DNA of 48,823 nt from Verrucomicrobiota bacterium (lineage in GTDB: Bacteria > Verrucomicrobiota > Verrucomicrobiia > Chthoniobacterales > Chthoniobacteraceae): positions 1 to 48,823 of the forward strand of contig QQND01000010.1 of NCBI GenBank assembly GCA_003402745.1, read 5' to 3'. The position numbers and the translations under genes are program-made. Shown here in pieces: positions 41,780 through 48,823 of the stretch; the stretch's first letter is position 1, and the number at the start of each line of letters is the position of its first letter. The notes beneath the pieces were generated by a model. That model saw only the letters and a program-made list of their open reading frames with translations. It was not told the origin of the DNA and did no database searches.

Positions 41780-42412
41780 ATGCATCTCTTTTTTTTAATA
41801 ACCCTGTCCGTTGCTGCATTGACGGGATGTAAACCGCCCTCACGCGGTGGTGCAGCGATTGTTGCTCAAGTGTCCGACGCGGAGGGACTGGGTAACGCAC
41901 TCAAACGTTTCTGGCCAGTCCCTGCGTTTGAACTTGTGGATCAGGAGTCTCGTGTTTTTAACAGCGCGCAGATGCTTGGGAAAATATGGGTCGTGGACTT
42001 TTTCTACACCAGTTGTCCCGGCCCGTGCCCCGCGCTAACAAGTCGCTTGAGTGAGGTGCACCGCTCCTTTTCCGGTGAAAACCGGATTGGTTTTCTTTCT
42101 ATCTCCAGTGACCCGGAAAAAGATCAGCCAGCCGTGCTCAAGAAATACGCTGAAAAGTTCAATGCCGATTCTCGGTGGTTGTTTTTGACGGGCCAAACAA
42201 GCGCGATTTTTTCTTTGGCGAATCAGGGGTTCAAACTTTCCCTGACCCGGACGGAAGGCGGCGTGGAACCGGTCACCCACAGCACACGACTGGTGTTGGT
42301 CGATGGTTCGGGCTGGGTGCGGGGTTTTTATGAAGGGGTCGGCGAGGAGGGCAATGAGGCTTCGGTGCGGCTAGGGGAGGGGATTCGCAAGCTTTTGGAG
42401 GAAATCAAATGA
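41780..42412 (+). CDS. Sco1/SenC copper chaperone lipoprotein
   Basis: 210 aa. The N-terminus has a lipobox (LTGC, Cys17), so it should be anchored in the membrane facing the periplasm. The thioredoxin-like fold carries the copper site Cys79-x3-Cys83 (CPGPC) and the distal His in VTHSTRLVLVD. Sco proteins deliver copper to CuA of subunit II. It lies 6 nt after ctaB, and its stop codon overlaps the next start (ATGA). Confidence 0.94.
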   Translation: MHLFFLITLSVAALTGCKPPSRGGAAIVAQVSDAEGLGNALKRFWPVPAFELVDQESRVFNSAQMLGKIWVVDFFYTSCPGPCPALTSRLSEVHRSFSGENRIGFLSISSDPEKDQPAVLKKYAEKFNADSRWLFLTGQTSAIFSLANQGFKLSLTRTEGGVEPVTHSTRLVLVDGSGWVRGFYEGVGEEGNEASVRLGEGIRKLLEEIK

Positions 42413-42843
42413 ACGTTCAAAATCTGCCGCTGCTTAACGCGACCTTGAATGCGTCCGCAACCGTTTTCATTGTCGCCGGTCTGCTTGCTATAAAATTAGG
42501 CTTCACGCGTTTGCACCGCGTTTTAATGGCAGGAGCGATCGCGGTTTCTGCGGCGTTTCTGACGAGTTATCTGATCTATCACTTCAATGTGGTCGCGGTG
42601 ACGAAGTTCACCCATCTTGGGTGGCCGCGGACTCTGTATTACTTCATCCTGCTGACGCATATCCCCTTGGCCGTTCTTGTTCTGCCTCTTGTAGCGCTCA
42701 CCGTTGTGTCTGCAATGAAAGGGCGCTACGAGATTCATAAACGCTGGGCCAAAATAACGGCACCCGTCTGGTTGTATGTTTCGGTGACGGGAGTTTTGGT
42801 GTATCTGATGCTGTATGTGTGGTATCCTCCGGTGCGGGGCTAG
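42409..42843 (+). CDS. DUF420 membrane protein, CtaM-like oxidase assembly factor
   Basis: 144 aa, four membrane helices with conserved His residues (LIYHFNVV, THIPLAV, EIHKRWAK). The family includes CtaM, needed for aa3 oxidase maturation in Gram-positive bacteria. The ATGA overlap with the Sco gene shows translational coupling. It is the last gene of the respiratory run; no obvious terminator follows. Confidence 0.88.
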   Translation: MNVQNLPLLNATLNASATVFIVAGLLAIKLGFTRLHRVLMAGAIAVSAAFLTSYLIYHFNVVAVTKFTHLGWPRTLYYFILLTHIPLAVLVLPLVALTVVSAMKGRYEIHKRWAKITAPVWLYVSVTGVLVYLMLYVWYPPVRG

Positions 42844-42890
42844 TTTCTCCCTTTACGCAGCGCACGCGCATCTTTTCGGACACCGCCTCT

Positions 42891-42930
42891 CCCGCATTTT
42901 CCCGCATTTTCCCGCATTTTCCCGCATTTT
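42891..42930 (+). repeat. 10-bp tandem repeat, 4 copies, upstream of mnmA
   Basis: Four perfect copies of CCCGCATTTT end 7 bp before the mnmA ATG, so they lie in its 5' leader or promoter. Slippage here could tune mnmA expression. Confidence 0.95.
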
Positions 42931-42937
42931 TTGGTTT

Positions 42938-44122
42938 ATGACCACACCGCTCTATTCTGGATCCGTCTCACAAGAACCCACTGCGCGTCCGAGTGTCCCT
43001 GCACGTCCGCGTGTCCTTGTGGGGATGAGCGGCGGTGTGGATTCATCGGTGGCCGTGTGGCTTTTGAAGGAGCAGGGTTATGAAGTGGTCGGGGTGACGA
43101 TGAAGGTGTGGCCCCAAGATTGCATGTCGAGGGCGGAGGACAAGTGCTGCGGGCCTCAGGCGATTGCCGATGCCAGGGGCGTCGCCCACGCCCTGGGTGT
43201 GGCGCATTACGTGGTGGACGAGGCAGAGGCTTTTGAGAAGCAGGTGATTGATTATTTCACCGCTGAATATCAGGCGGGACGCACTCCGAACCCCTGCGTG
43301 ATGTGCAACGAAAAGGTGAAGTTTGGGAATCTTTGGGCCAAGGCCAAGGCCATCGGCGCGGAGTACATTGCCACGGGTCACTACGCGATGGTGGACCATC
43401 TTGCGGAACGTTCAGTCCTGCGCAAGGGGCGCGACCCGCGCAAAGATCAGAGCTATTTCCTGTTCAGCCTGCGCCAGGAGCAACTGCGCCGCTCCTTGTT
43501 CCCTTTGGGAGGGATGGAAAAGCAGGAGATTCGGGCGATTGCTCGGAAGTTGGGGCTCAAGACCGCCGACAAGGTGGACAGTCAGGAGATCTGTTTTGTT
43601 CCTGGGAATGATTACAAAGCATTCCTTAAGGGGCACCTTGGCACCGACCAGTTTCTTCCCGGTGGGATTTTTGACAAAAGTGGCAACCGCCTCGCCGACC
43701 ACGAAGGCATCGAAATGTTTACCATAGGCCAGAGGAAAGGACTCCCCGGTGGTTCTCCAAAACCCATGTACGTGATCGATATCGACCCCGACACCCGCAG
43801 CGTGGTGGTTGGGGAGGCCGAAGACTTGGTGGTCGACGCTTTTGAAATGGACCATTGCCACTGGAATATGGACGCCGCGGCGTGCGGCGGAGATTTTGAG
43901 TGCAACGTGAAAATTCGTTATGCCCACCCCGGGGCGGACGCCACGGTGCACCCTTTGCCCGGGGGCAAGGCGCTCGTGCGCCTGCATTCTCCTCAGCGCG
44001 CGGTGACGCCCGGCCAGGCGGCCGTTTGCTACCTTGGCGACGCGGTATTGGGCGGCGGTTGGATTGCGCGCAACAGCGGCGTCCGCGCTCCCTTGAGTTC
44101 CTCTCTGGTGAGCGTGGGGTGA
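42938..44122 (+). CDS. mnmA: tRNA-specific 2-thiouridylase MnmA
   Basis: 394 aa. Makes 2-thiouridine at the wobble position of Lys, Glu and Gln tRNAs. The PP-loop motif is GMSGGVDSS, the nucleophilic Cys is in NPCVMCN, and the persulfide Cys is in SQEICFVPG. The ATG at 42938 is chosen because the upstream in-frame region reads through the 10-bp repeats. The family core starts about 30 residues in, after a short extension. The stop codon lies inside an 11-bp tandem repeat, so the last residues (VSVG) are repeat-encoded. Confidence 0.95.
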   Translation: MTTPLYSGSVSQEPTARPSVPARPRVLVGMSGGVDSSVAVWLLKEQGYEVVGVTMKVWPQDCMSRAEDKCCGPQAIADARGVAHALGVAHYVVDEAEAFEKQVIDYFTAEYQAGRTPNPCVMCNEKVKFGNLWAKAKAIGAEYIATGHYAMVDHLAERSVLRKGRDPRKDQSYFLFSLRQEQLRRSLFPLGGMEKQEIRAIARKLGLKTADKVDSQEICFVPGNDYKAFLKGHLGTDQFLPGGIFDKSGNRLADHEGIEMFTIGQRKGLPGGSPKPMYVIDIDPDTRSVVVGEAEDLVVDAFEMDHCHWNMDAAACGGDFECNVKIRYAHPGADATVHPLPGGKALVRLHSPQRAVTPGQAAVCYLGDAVLGGGWIARNSGVRAPLSSSLVSVG

Positions 44123-44151
44123 GCGTGGGGTGAGCGTGGGGTGAGCTTGTG
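44108..44151 (+). repeat. 11-bp tandem repeat spanning the mnmA stop codon
   Basis: Three exact copies of GTGAGCGTGGG (44108-44140) and a degenerate fourth (44141-44151). The mnmA stop is in the second copy. Because 11 is not a multiple of 3, copies added or lost before the stop would shift the frame. Confidence 0.9.
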
Positions 44152-44230
44152 GAGGGCCAAGAAACGATGGACAAGTGTGGCAGGGAAGGAAGTCTAGGCG
44201 GGCTTTTTGCACTCGGAATTGCTTTGGATC

Positions 44231-44239
44231 TGCTATAAT
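44231..44239 (+). promoter_or_regulatory. Extended -10 promoter upstream of the helicase gene
   Basis: TGCTATAAT is a perfect extended -10 element (TGn plus TATAAT), about 60 nt before the helicase start. No good -35 hexamer sits at the usual distance, which is typical of extended -10 promoters. Confidence 0.55.
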
Positions 44240-44300
44240 CTAGCGAAAGTTTGGTGTTCAGATTGAAAAATAGGTCCGCTGGGGGTTTGCTGTGCCCCCC

Positions 44301-46310
44301 ATGGCTGGCTTCCGACTTTTTGATCTCAACCCTGAACAGCAAAAGGCAGTCCTTACCACCGAGGGACCGCTCCTGATCCTTGCGGGGGCGGGCACGGGTA
44401 AGACGCGGGTGATCACCTGCCGCGTGGCCCACATGATAGCGGAGGGAGTTGCACCCTCCAGTATTCTTGCCGTCACCTTCACAAACAAGGCGGCCAACGA
44501 AATGCGGGAGCGTCTGGCCGCGATGGTGGCGAAAGAACACGCCTCCAAAGTGCTCATGAGCACCTTTCATGCGCTCTGCATGCGGATCTTGCGCGCCGGA
44601 ATCGAACATCTCGGCTACAAGAAAAACTTTTCCATCTACGACGAAGGAGACCAGCTAGGATTGATCAAAAAAATCATCACCCGCACTGCCGCGCAGGACG
44701 AAAAACTGGATCCGTATCTCGCCAAGAATCTGATCTCGAAAGCGAAAAACAACGGGTGGCGGGAGCCCGGGCCGGGCGAGGAAAAGACGCTCGCCGGGGC
44801 TGTTTTCGCCCGCTACCAGGCGGACTTGAAGTCGCTCAACGCAGTGGACTTCGACGACCTGCTGCTGCTCGCTGTCCAATTGCTTGAGGAACACAAGAAC
44901 GTGCGTGATCAGTGGAGTGAGCGGTTCCGTTATCTGATGGTCGACGAATTCCAGGACACCAATAAACTGCAGTTGCGGCTCATCAGCCTGCTTGCGGACG
45001 AGCGCCAGAACGTGGCTGTGGTGGGAGACGATGACCAGTCCATCTATGGTTGGCGCGGCGCTGAAGTGAGCAATATTCTGGAGTTTGAGGCTCACTTTCC
45101 AAATCCAACCGTCGTGAAACTGGAGCAAAATTACCGCTCCACAAACACCATTCTGCAGGCTGCCAACACGCTCATCCGGAACAACCCTCGGCGACGCGTC
45201 AAGAACCTCTGGAGTGACCAGGACGGGGGAGAGAAGGTCCGCGTGGTTGCCATGCCCGACGACCGTCAGGAGGCGCAGTTCATTGGAGATGAGATCCAAA
45301 GCAAGCAGATCACCGAGGGGGCAAAGTGGGAGGATTTTGCCGTTCTCTTCCGGATGAATTCGCAAGTGCGTCTTGTCGAACAGTATCTTAGGCAGCTCAA
45401 GATTCCGTATAAAGTGGTGGGCGGCAAAAGCTTCTTTGACCGCCGTGAAATTAAGGACCTCCTCGCCTACGCCAGTTGCGTGCTCAATACCGATGACGAT
45501 GTATCCCTGCTGCGGATCATCAACACACCGGCCCGCGGAATGAGCGACGCCGTTGTGGGCAAGGCGATCGAACACAGCACGATGAATCATTGCAGCGTTT
45601 GGAACGCGCTGCAGGACCCCGTTTTTCAAAGCGGGCTCAGCACTCGGGGCAAAACCGCCGTCGTGCAGTTCAACGCCCTGATTGATGGGTACGAAACCCG
45701 CCTCAACCAGCCCCTGGCGGACCAGCCCGCAATCCTCAGGGAACTGGTGGAGGAGGTGGAGTACCTTGTGGATTTGCGGCGCACCTGCAAGACGCCGGAG
45801 GAGGGCCTTTCAAGGGAAAATAACGTGCGTGAAATGCTCAAATCCTTTGAGGAGTTTGGAACGCGTTCTTCAGACGGGTTGCGGGGGTTCCTCGATGAAA
45901 TGATGTTGCGTCAGGAGCGGGAGGAGGATGACGAAGAGAAGGGAAGTGGCGTGTGGCTCATCACTCTGCATGCAGCCAAGGGTTTGGAGTTTCCTCATGT
46001 CTACATGGCGGGGCTGGAGGAGGGTGTTATTCCTCATGACCGATCCAAAATGGAGGGCACTGTGGACGAAGAAAGGCGCCTGCTTTATGTAGGAATCACG
46101 CGAGCAAAAAAGACGCTGTGTATCACCTGGTGCCAACAGCGGCTCAAGTTTGGGAGCCTGACGCCCTGCAATATTAGTTCCTTTGCCAAGGAACTTCCCC
46201 TCGAGTACGTGGAGATGAAGTCGCTCATGCAGATGCAGAATGTGCAGGTTAGCGTGGAGTCGGCCAAGAGCCGTTTTGATGCTATGCGCGCAATGCTCGA
46301 GCGGATGTAG
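44301..46310 (+). CDS. ATP-dependent DNA helicase, UvrD/Rep/PcrA family (superfamily 1)
   Basis: 669 aa from the ATG at 44301 (a GTG at 44292 adds 3 residues). Helicase motifs in order: Q-motif NPEQQKAV, Walker A GAGTGKT, TFTNKAANEM (Ia), VDEFQDTN (II), GDDDQSIYGWRGA (III), QNYRS (IV), TLHAAKGLEFPHVY (V) and LYVGITRAKK (VI). The length is close to E. coli Rep, shorter than UvrD or PcrA, and no C-terminal Tudor-like tail is evident. It unwinds DNA 3' to 5' during replication restart or repair. Confidence 0.95.
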   Translation: MAGFRLFDLNPEQQKAVLTTEGPLLILAGAGTGKTRVITCRVAHMIAEGVAPSSILAVTFTNKAANEMRERLAAMVAKEHASKVLMSTFHALCMRILRAGIEHLGYKKNFSIYDEGDQLGLIKKIITRTAAQDEKLDPYLAKNLISKAKNNGWREPGPGEEKTLAGAVFARYQADLKSLNAVDFDDLLLLAVQLLEEHKNVRDQWSERFRYLMVDEFQDTNKLQLRLISLLADERQNVAVVGDDDQSIYGWRGAEVSNILEFEAHFPNPTVVKLEQNYRSTNTILQAANTLIRNNPRRRVKNLWSDQDGGEKVRVVAMPDDRQEAQFIGDEIQSKQITEGAKWEDFAVLFRMNSQVRLVEQYLRQLKIPYKVVGGKSFFDRREIKDLLAYASCVLNTDDDVSLLRIINTPARGMSDAVVGKAIEHSTMNHCSVWNALQDPVFQSGLSTRGKTAVVQFNALIDGYETRLNQPLADQPAILRELVEEVEYLVDLRRTCKTPEEGLSRENNVREMLKSFEEFGTRSSDGLRGFLDEMMLRQEREEDDEEKGSGVWLITLHAAKGLEFPHVYMAGLEEGVIPHDRSKMEGTVDEERRLLYVGITRAKKTLCITWCQQRLKFGSLTPCNISSFAKELPLEYVEMKSLMQMQNVQVSVESAKSRFDAMRAMLERM

Positions 46311-46508
46311 GCTCCGGCTAGCGTGTTGCGGCCCGCGGTCCGCATTGCCGAGGCAGACGCCGGGGTCAGGCCGTGGGCTTGATACGCTGGGGCGGGCTTT
46401 GCCAATCTGGCGCGTTTGGCATCGATGCGACCGCTCGGGCTGGATTTTTCTTTAGCCTGCACCTCTCGCGGCGTAAAAAACGAATTGTCAGGAATGATAC
46501 CAAATCGT

Positions 46509-46535
46509 GAAGAAAACTGGTCCTTCTCTCGAAGG
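46509..46535 (-). terminator. Possible terminator of the glycosyltransferase gene
   Basis: Read on the minus strand, CCTTC-GAGA-GAAGG forms a 5-bp stem with a GNRA-type loop followed by ACCAGTTTTCTTC. It lies about 45 bp beyond the stop of the minus-strand gene. The stem is short, so confidence is low. The rest of 46311-46578 shows nothing recognisable. Confidence 0.3.
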
Positions 46536-46578
46536 TTCTGAGCTCTTTGAATCAGCCATAAACCTAAAAGAGATGGTA

Positions 46579-48408
46579 TTATAAATAAATAGTGTGGAAC
46601 ACATTTCTCAGGAGAATTCCCCATTCCCGGCTCACCACTGCGCCGCTTAAGATCGGGAAGCAGGCTAAAAAGCAGAGCGCTGCTGCCCCCCCTACCCACC
46701 AGTGAAAGTGGCGCAAATTTGGGCGTTGGTCGGCTTGGGATTGAAGCTCCAAAACCAAGGCAAGCACCAAAAACGGGATGGTTGCATAGAAATGGTAAAT
46801 AAAGAGCAGCTTTCTGGGAATAATCGCCCAGGGCACGTATTGCGCCAGCGCGGCCCATAAAACGAAATGTCCGGAATGCTGGACCGTCCATTTCGACTGG
46901 GGGGAGGCGGCGGTGGCGGGATTTATGGCGGCGGCAGGTGGTGGGGCTTGTTCCACGCATGTGTGGGCGCCCTTGCGCGCACGGCGTTCGGCGCGCTTCG
47001 AACGGGGCGGCGGCGGAGTCATTCTTTGAACTGGGCGGGCCGCGGGCTTGAATGCAGTCCAGGCCAGTCTGGCGGCCAGGGAGAGAATTGATAGACACCC
47101 GAGGGACCAGATAATGGGGTTTCCAAAGCACTGGATGCTGGAAATTTGATTCGGAGGAAGCGTGATGTTTCTAAAATACCAAATCGGCTTTTTCAACAGC
47201 GGCCACTCGAACCAGAAGGAGCTGTAGGGGTGGGTGGCGGTAATCCCGCTATGAAAGGCCCACATCCGCCCCTGGTTATGGAACGCCTCGGAGAACGTTT
47301 TGCCCGGCAGCATCAGGAAGGGAACAAAACTCAGGATGTAAAGACTGATGGGCAGCGCGACGAAGGTGACGAATGCCAGCATTATATCGCGAACCGTGGG
47401 TCTCGAGACGCGACTCCACCAATGGACCAAGTAAAAGGCAACCATTCCACCCGCGGCATAGATCGCATTCCATTTTGTGGCAATGCCCAGACCGATGGAA
47501 AAACCGCTCAAGACAAGGCAGAGATCCGCGTTTGTGCGGTTCGCCGGTGCCTCGGGAGCCTGCAAATAGCGGAGGAGGAAATAGTATGCCGCCAGGATAA
47601 ATAGGACCACGATCGTATCGAGGGTGGCCATCCGGGCCTGGGTGAAATGCATGAAATCTAGCGCAAAAAAAATGGTTGCTGCATGCGCAAGGTCTTCTCT
47701 GAGTGTCAGACGCTTGGCGAGTCCGAATACAAGCGCCAGCATGAGCACGCTGAAAAAAGCGCCCACAAAGCGGTATCCAAACGGCGTCATCCCGAAGCAG
47801 CGAATGCTCGCGGCCATTAAGATTTTTCCAAGGGGCGGGTGGCTGTTTTCGGTTGCGTCAATTCCGCGAGCGATCTCCCACCCGCTTTTTGCATGATAAA
47901 TCTCGTCAAAATACATGCCGTCATAAAACGAGGCGCCGGGGGCGAATGTTTCTGGCTCGTCAAACAGGCGGGTTGCCGCACTTTCCCCGTCCATCAATCG
48001 GGGAGCGGCAATCGAGTCCAGATGCAATTCTAGGAGCTCGAGGTTTCCCTTTAGGAGTTGCAGTCGAAGGTAACGGGCTTCGGTTTCCAGCGAAACGGAT
48101 CTCCAACGCAACTCTGCAAAGCGGTCCTCGTTCACAATGGGCGGGGCAGGGACCCAGTCTTCGCCATCGACGGACCATTCGACGCTGAAGGTTCCGGTAC
48201 CCAACCCATAAAAGAAAGAGAGCTTCCCTAATTTTTTTTCAGATCCGAGGTCGAAAACGGCTTTGGCCTTCGGAGGAGGCGCCCACAACGTCTGGGGGGA
48301 CACCCAGGATCCTAAATTGAAAAAAACCAGGGCGGCGTAAGCTAAGATAACAGCAAGCAAGAGTGCTGAGGACTTCCCCCAAGCTTTTGTTTCTTCATTA
48401 GGCGGCAT
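46579..48408 (-). CDS. PMT-family glycosyltransferase (GT39) with an inserted discoidin-like domain
   Basis: About 609 aa from the ATG at 48408 (a TTG at 48414 adds 2). One N-terminal helix is followed by an 80-90-residue soluble segment (about 48-135) resembling an F5/8-type C domain (FDLGSEKKLGKLSFFYG ... WSVDGEDW ... RYLRLQL), then the catalytic loop motif YFDEIYHA, SHPPLGK and multiple membrane helices as in protein mannosyltransferases. A Pro/Ala/Arg-rich loop (about 465-505) interrupts the C-terminal half. It probably transfers a sugar from a lipid carrier to exported proteins; donor and acceptor are unknown. The giant Ig protein and the LPPTP protein are conceivable substrates. Confidence 0.85.
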   Translation of the reverse strand: MPPNEETKAWGKSSALLLAVILAYAALVFFNLGSWVSPQTLWAPPPKAKAVFDLGSEKKLGKLSFFYGLGTGTFSVEWSVDGEDWVPAPPIVNEDRFAELRWRSVSLETEARYLRLQLLKGNLELLELHLDSIAAPRLMDGESAATRLFDEPETFAPGASFYDGMYFDEIYHAKSGWEIARGIDATENSHPPLGKILMAASIRCFGMTPFGYRFVGAFFSVLMLALVFGLAKRLTLREDLAHAATIFFALDFMHFTQARMATLDTIVVLFILAAYYFLLRYLQAPEAPANRTNADLCLVLSGFSIGLGIATKWNAIYAAGGMVAFYLVHWWSRVSRPTVRDIMLAFVTFVALPISLYILSFVPFLMLPGKTFSEAFHNQGRMWAFHSGITATHPYSSFWFEWPLLKKPIWYFRNITLPPNQISSIQCFGNPIIWSLGCLSILSLAARLAWTAFKPAARPVQRMTPPPPRSKRAERRARKGAHTCVEQAPPPAAAINPATAASPQSKWTVQHSGHFVLWAALAQYVPWAIIPRKLLFIYHFYATIPFLVLALVLELQSQADQRPNLRHFHWWVGGAAALCFLACFPILSGAVVSREWGILLRNVFHTIYL

Positions 48409-48502
48409 TTGCAAATGGAATCTAGGCGCTCTTGAGCCTTAATCTACTTGCTCACGTTAGGCAATTTTAGATAGAAAAGAGACGTCCTGTTAATCTCCCC
48501 TT

Positions 48503-48823
48503 ATGAAGGCAATCGTTTCTTACTTCAATCGGTCCGGTTCTCCCCTGTTTTTCGGATTAATCGCCCTCTGTGCGACTGGCATTTTGAATTTCGCGATCGC
48601 CACTCTTCCCGAACTGCCGCCGATTCCAGAACTGCCTTCCCCGCTGCCGTCGCTGCCTCCAACGCCGTCTCTGCCTCCGACTCCCTCTCTGCCTCCGACG
48701 CCCTCGCTACCTCCGACGCCTCCTCTGCCTCCAACGCCGTCTCTGCCTCCGACGCCTCCTCTGCCCCCGACGCCGTCTTTGCCTCCGACGCCGTCTTTGC
48801 CTCCGACGCCTTCTCTGCCTCCG
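48503..48823 (+). CDS. Secreted LPPTP[SP]-repeat protein, truncated by window end
   Basis: The frame is open from ATG 48503 to the last base, giving 107 codons with no stop. The first ~33 residues form a signal peptide (basic start, hydrophobic GLIALCATGILNFAIA). From there the protein is Pro-rich and soon becomes a hexapeptide repeat L-P-P-T-P-[SP]. Downstream domains are outside the window. It is divergent from the glycosyltransferase gene across 94 bp. Pro/Thr/Ser repeats are typical of surface stalks or O-glycosylated linkers, which makes the neighbouring PMT-type enzyme noteworthy. Confidence 0.75.
   Translation, partial: MKAIVSYFNRSGSPLFFGLIALCATGILNFAIATLPELPPIPELPSPLPSLPPTPSLPPTPSLPPTPSLPPTPPLPPTPSLPPTPPLPPTPSLPPTPSLPPTPSLPP
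48653..48823 (+). repeat. 18-bp tandem repeat, at least 9.5 copies
   Basis: Units of the type CTGCCTCCGACGCCGTCT run from 48653 to the window end with mostly third-position changes (CCT/CCG/CCC, TCT/CCT), all encoding L-P-P-T-P-[SP]. Synonymous drift between units, with the hexapeptide kept, suggests selection on the protein repeat. Confidence 0.93.

Noticed and set aside
46085..47131. 348-aa minus-strand frame over the helicase 3' end, the gap and the glycosyltransferase
   Set aside because: It overlaps two well-supported genes in other frames, has no recognisable motif, and its composition (Pro/Arg/Ser-rich) is that of a shadow frame.

Overview
The window looks like a chromosomal segment of a Verrucomicrobiota bacterium, probably from the Opitutia (Opitutales/Puniceicoccales side). 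This is inferred from the mix of genes: an alternative complex III (ACIII) cluster fused to an aa3-type oxidase locus, a giant secreted protein built from Verrucomicrobia-style Ig-like repeats (Y-Q-W-R-[RK]-[DN]-G), moderate GC, and almost no Shine-Dalgarno sequences before its genes. No mobile element, phage or CRISPR array was seen.

Layout. 1-1802: rpsB and tsf (ribosomal protein S2, EF-Ts). 1902-6774: a peptide-uptake ABC operon (lipoprotein SBP, two permeases, a single ATPase). 6868-8142, minus strand: DAHP synthase and a CAT-anticodon tRNA, probably tRNA-Ile2. 8143-8661: a scar region with a degenerate minus-strand reading frame and a 31-bp copy of the 3' part of the next gene. 8662-19698: one gene of about 3,680 codons encoding roughly 31 Ig-like domains. 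19723-21912, minus strand: gcvT-gcvH-maf. 22053-22835: a rhomboid-fold membrane protein without the catalytic serine motif.

23033-42843 is the core: 20 genes on the plus strand, tightly spaced or overlapping, that together make a respiratory chain from quinol to oxygen. ActABCDEF (ACIII, quinol:cytochrome c oxidoreductase) comes first, then a Pro/Ala-tailed anchor protein, then a cbb3-like trio (CcoN-like, CcoO-like, CcoP-like dihaem cytochrome), a small soluble cytochrome c, an A-type haem-copper oxidase (subunits I, III, IV, two small proteins, subunit II), and assembly factors (CtaA, CtaB, Sco, DUF420/CtaM-like). A perfect CRP/FNR-type dyad, TGTGA-N6-TCACA, lies just upstream of a plausible promoter for the run.

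The most striking observation is that the CcoN-like subunit keeps the fold landmarks of cbb3 oxidase subunit I but has lost all six metal-ligand histidines, while its CcoO- and CcoP-like partners keep intact CXXCH haem sites. It therefore cannot be an oxidase. My hypothesis is that this is a degenerate oxidase turned into a membrane scaffold that carries cytochromes between ACIII and the active aa3 oxidase encoded next to it.

42938-48823: mnmA (tRNA 2-thiouridylase) flanked by short tandem repeats, a Rep/PcrA-type helicase with an extended -10 promoter, a minus-strand PMT-family glycosyltransferase carrying a discoidin-like insertion, and the 5' end of a secreted LPPTP[SP]-repeat protein that runs off the window.
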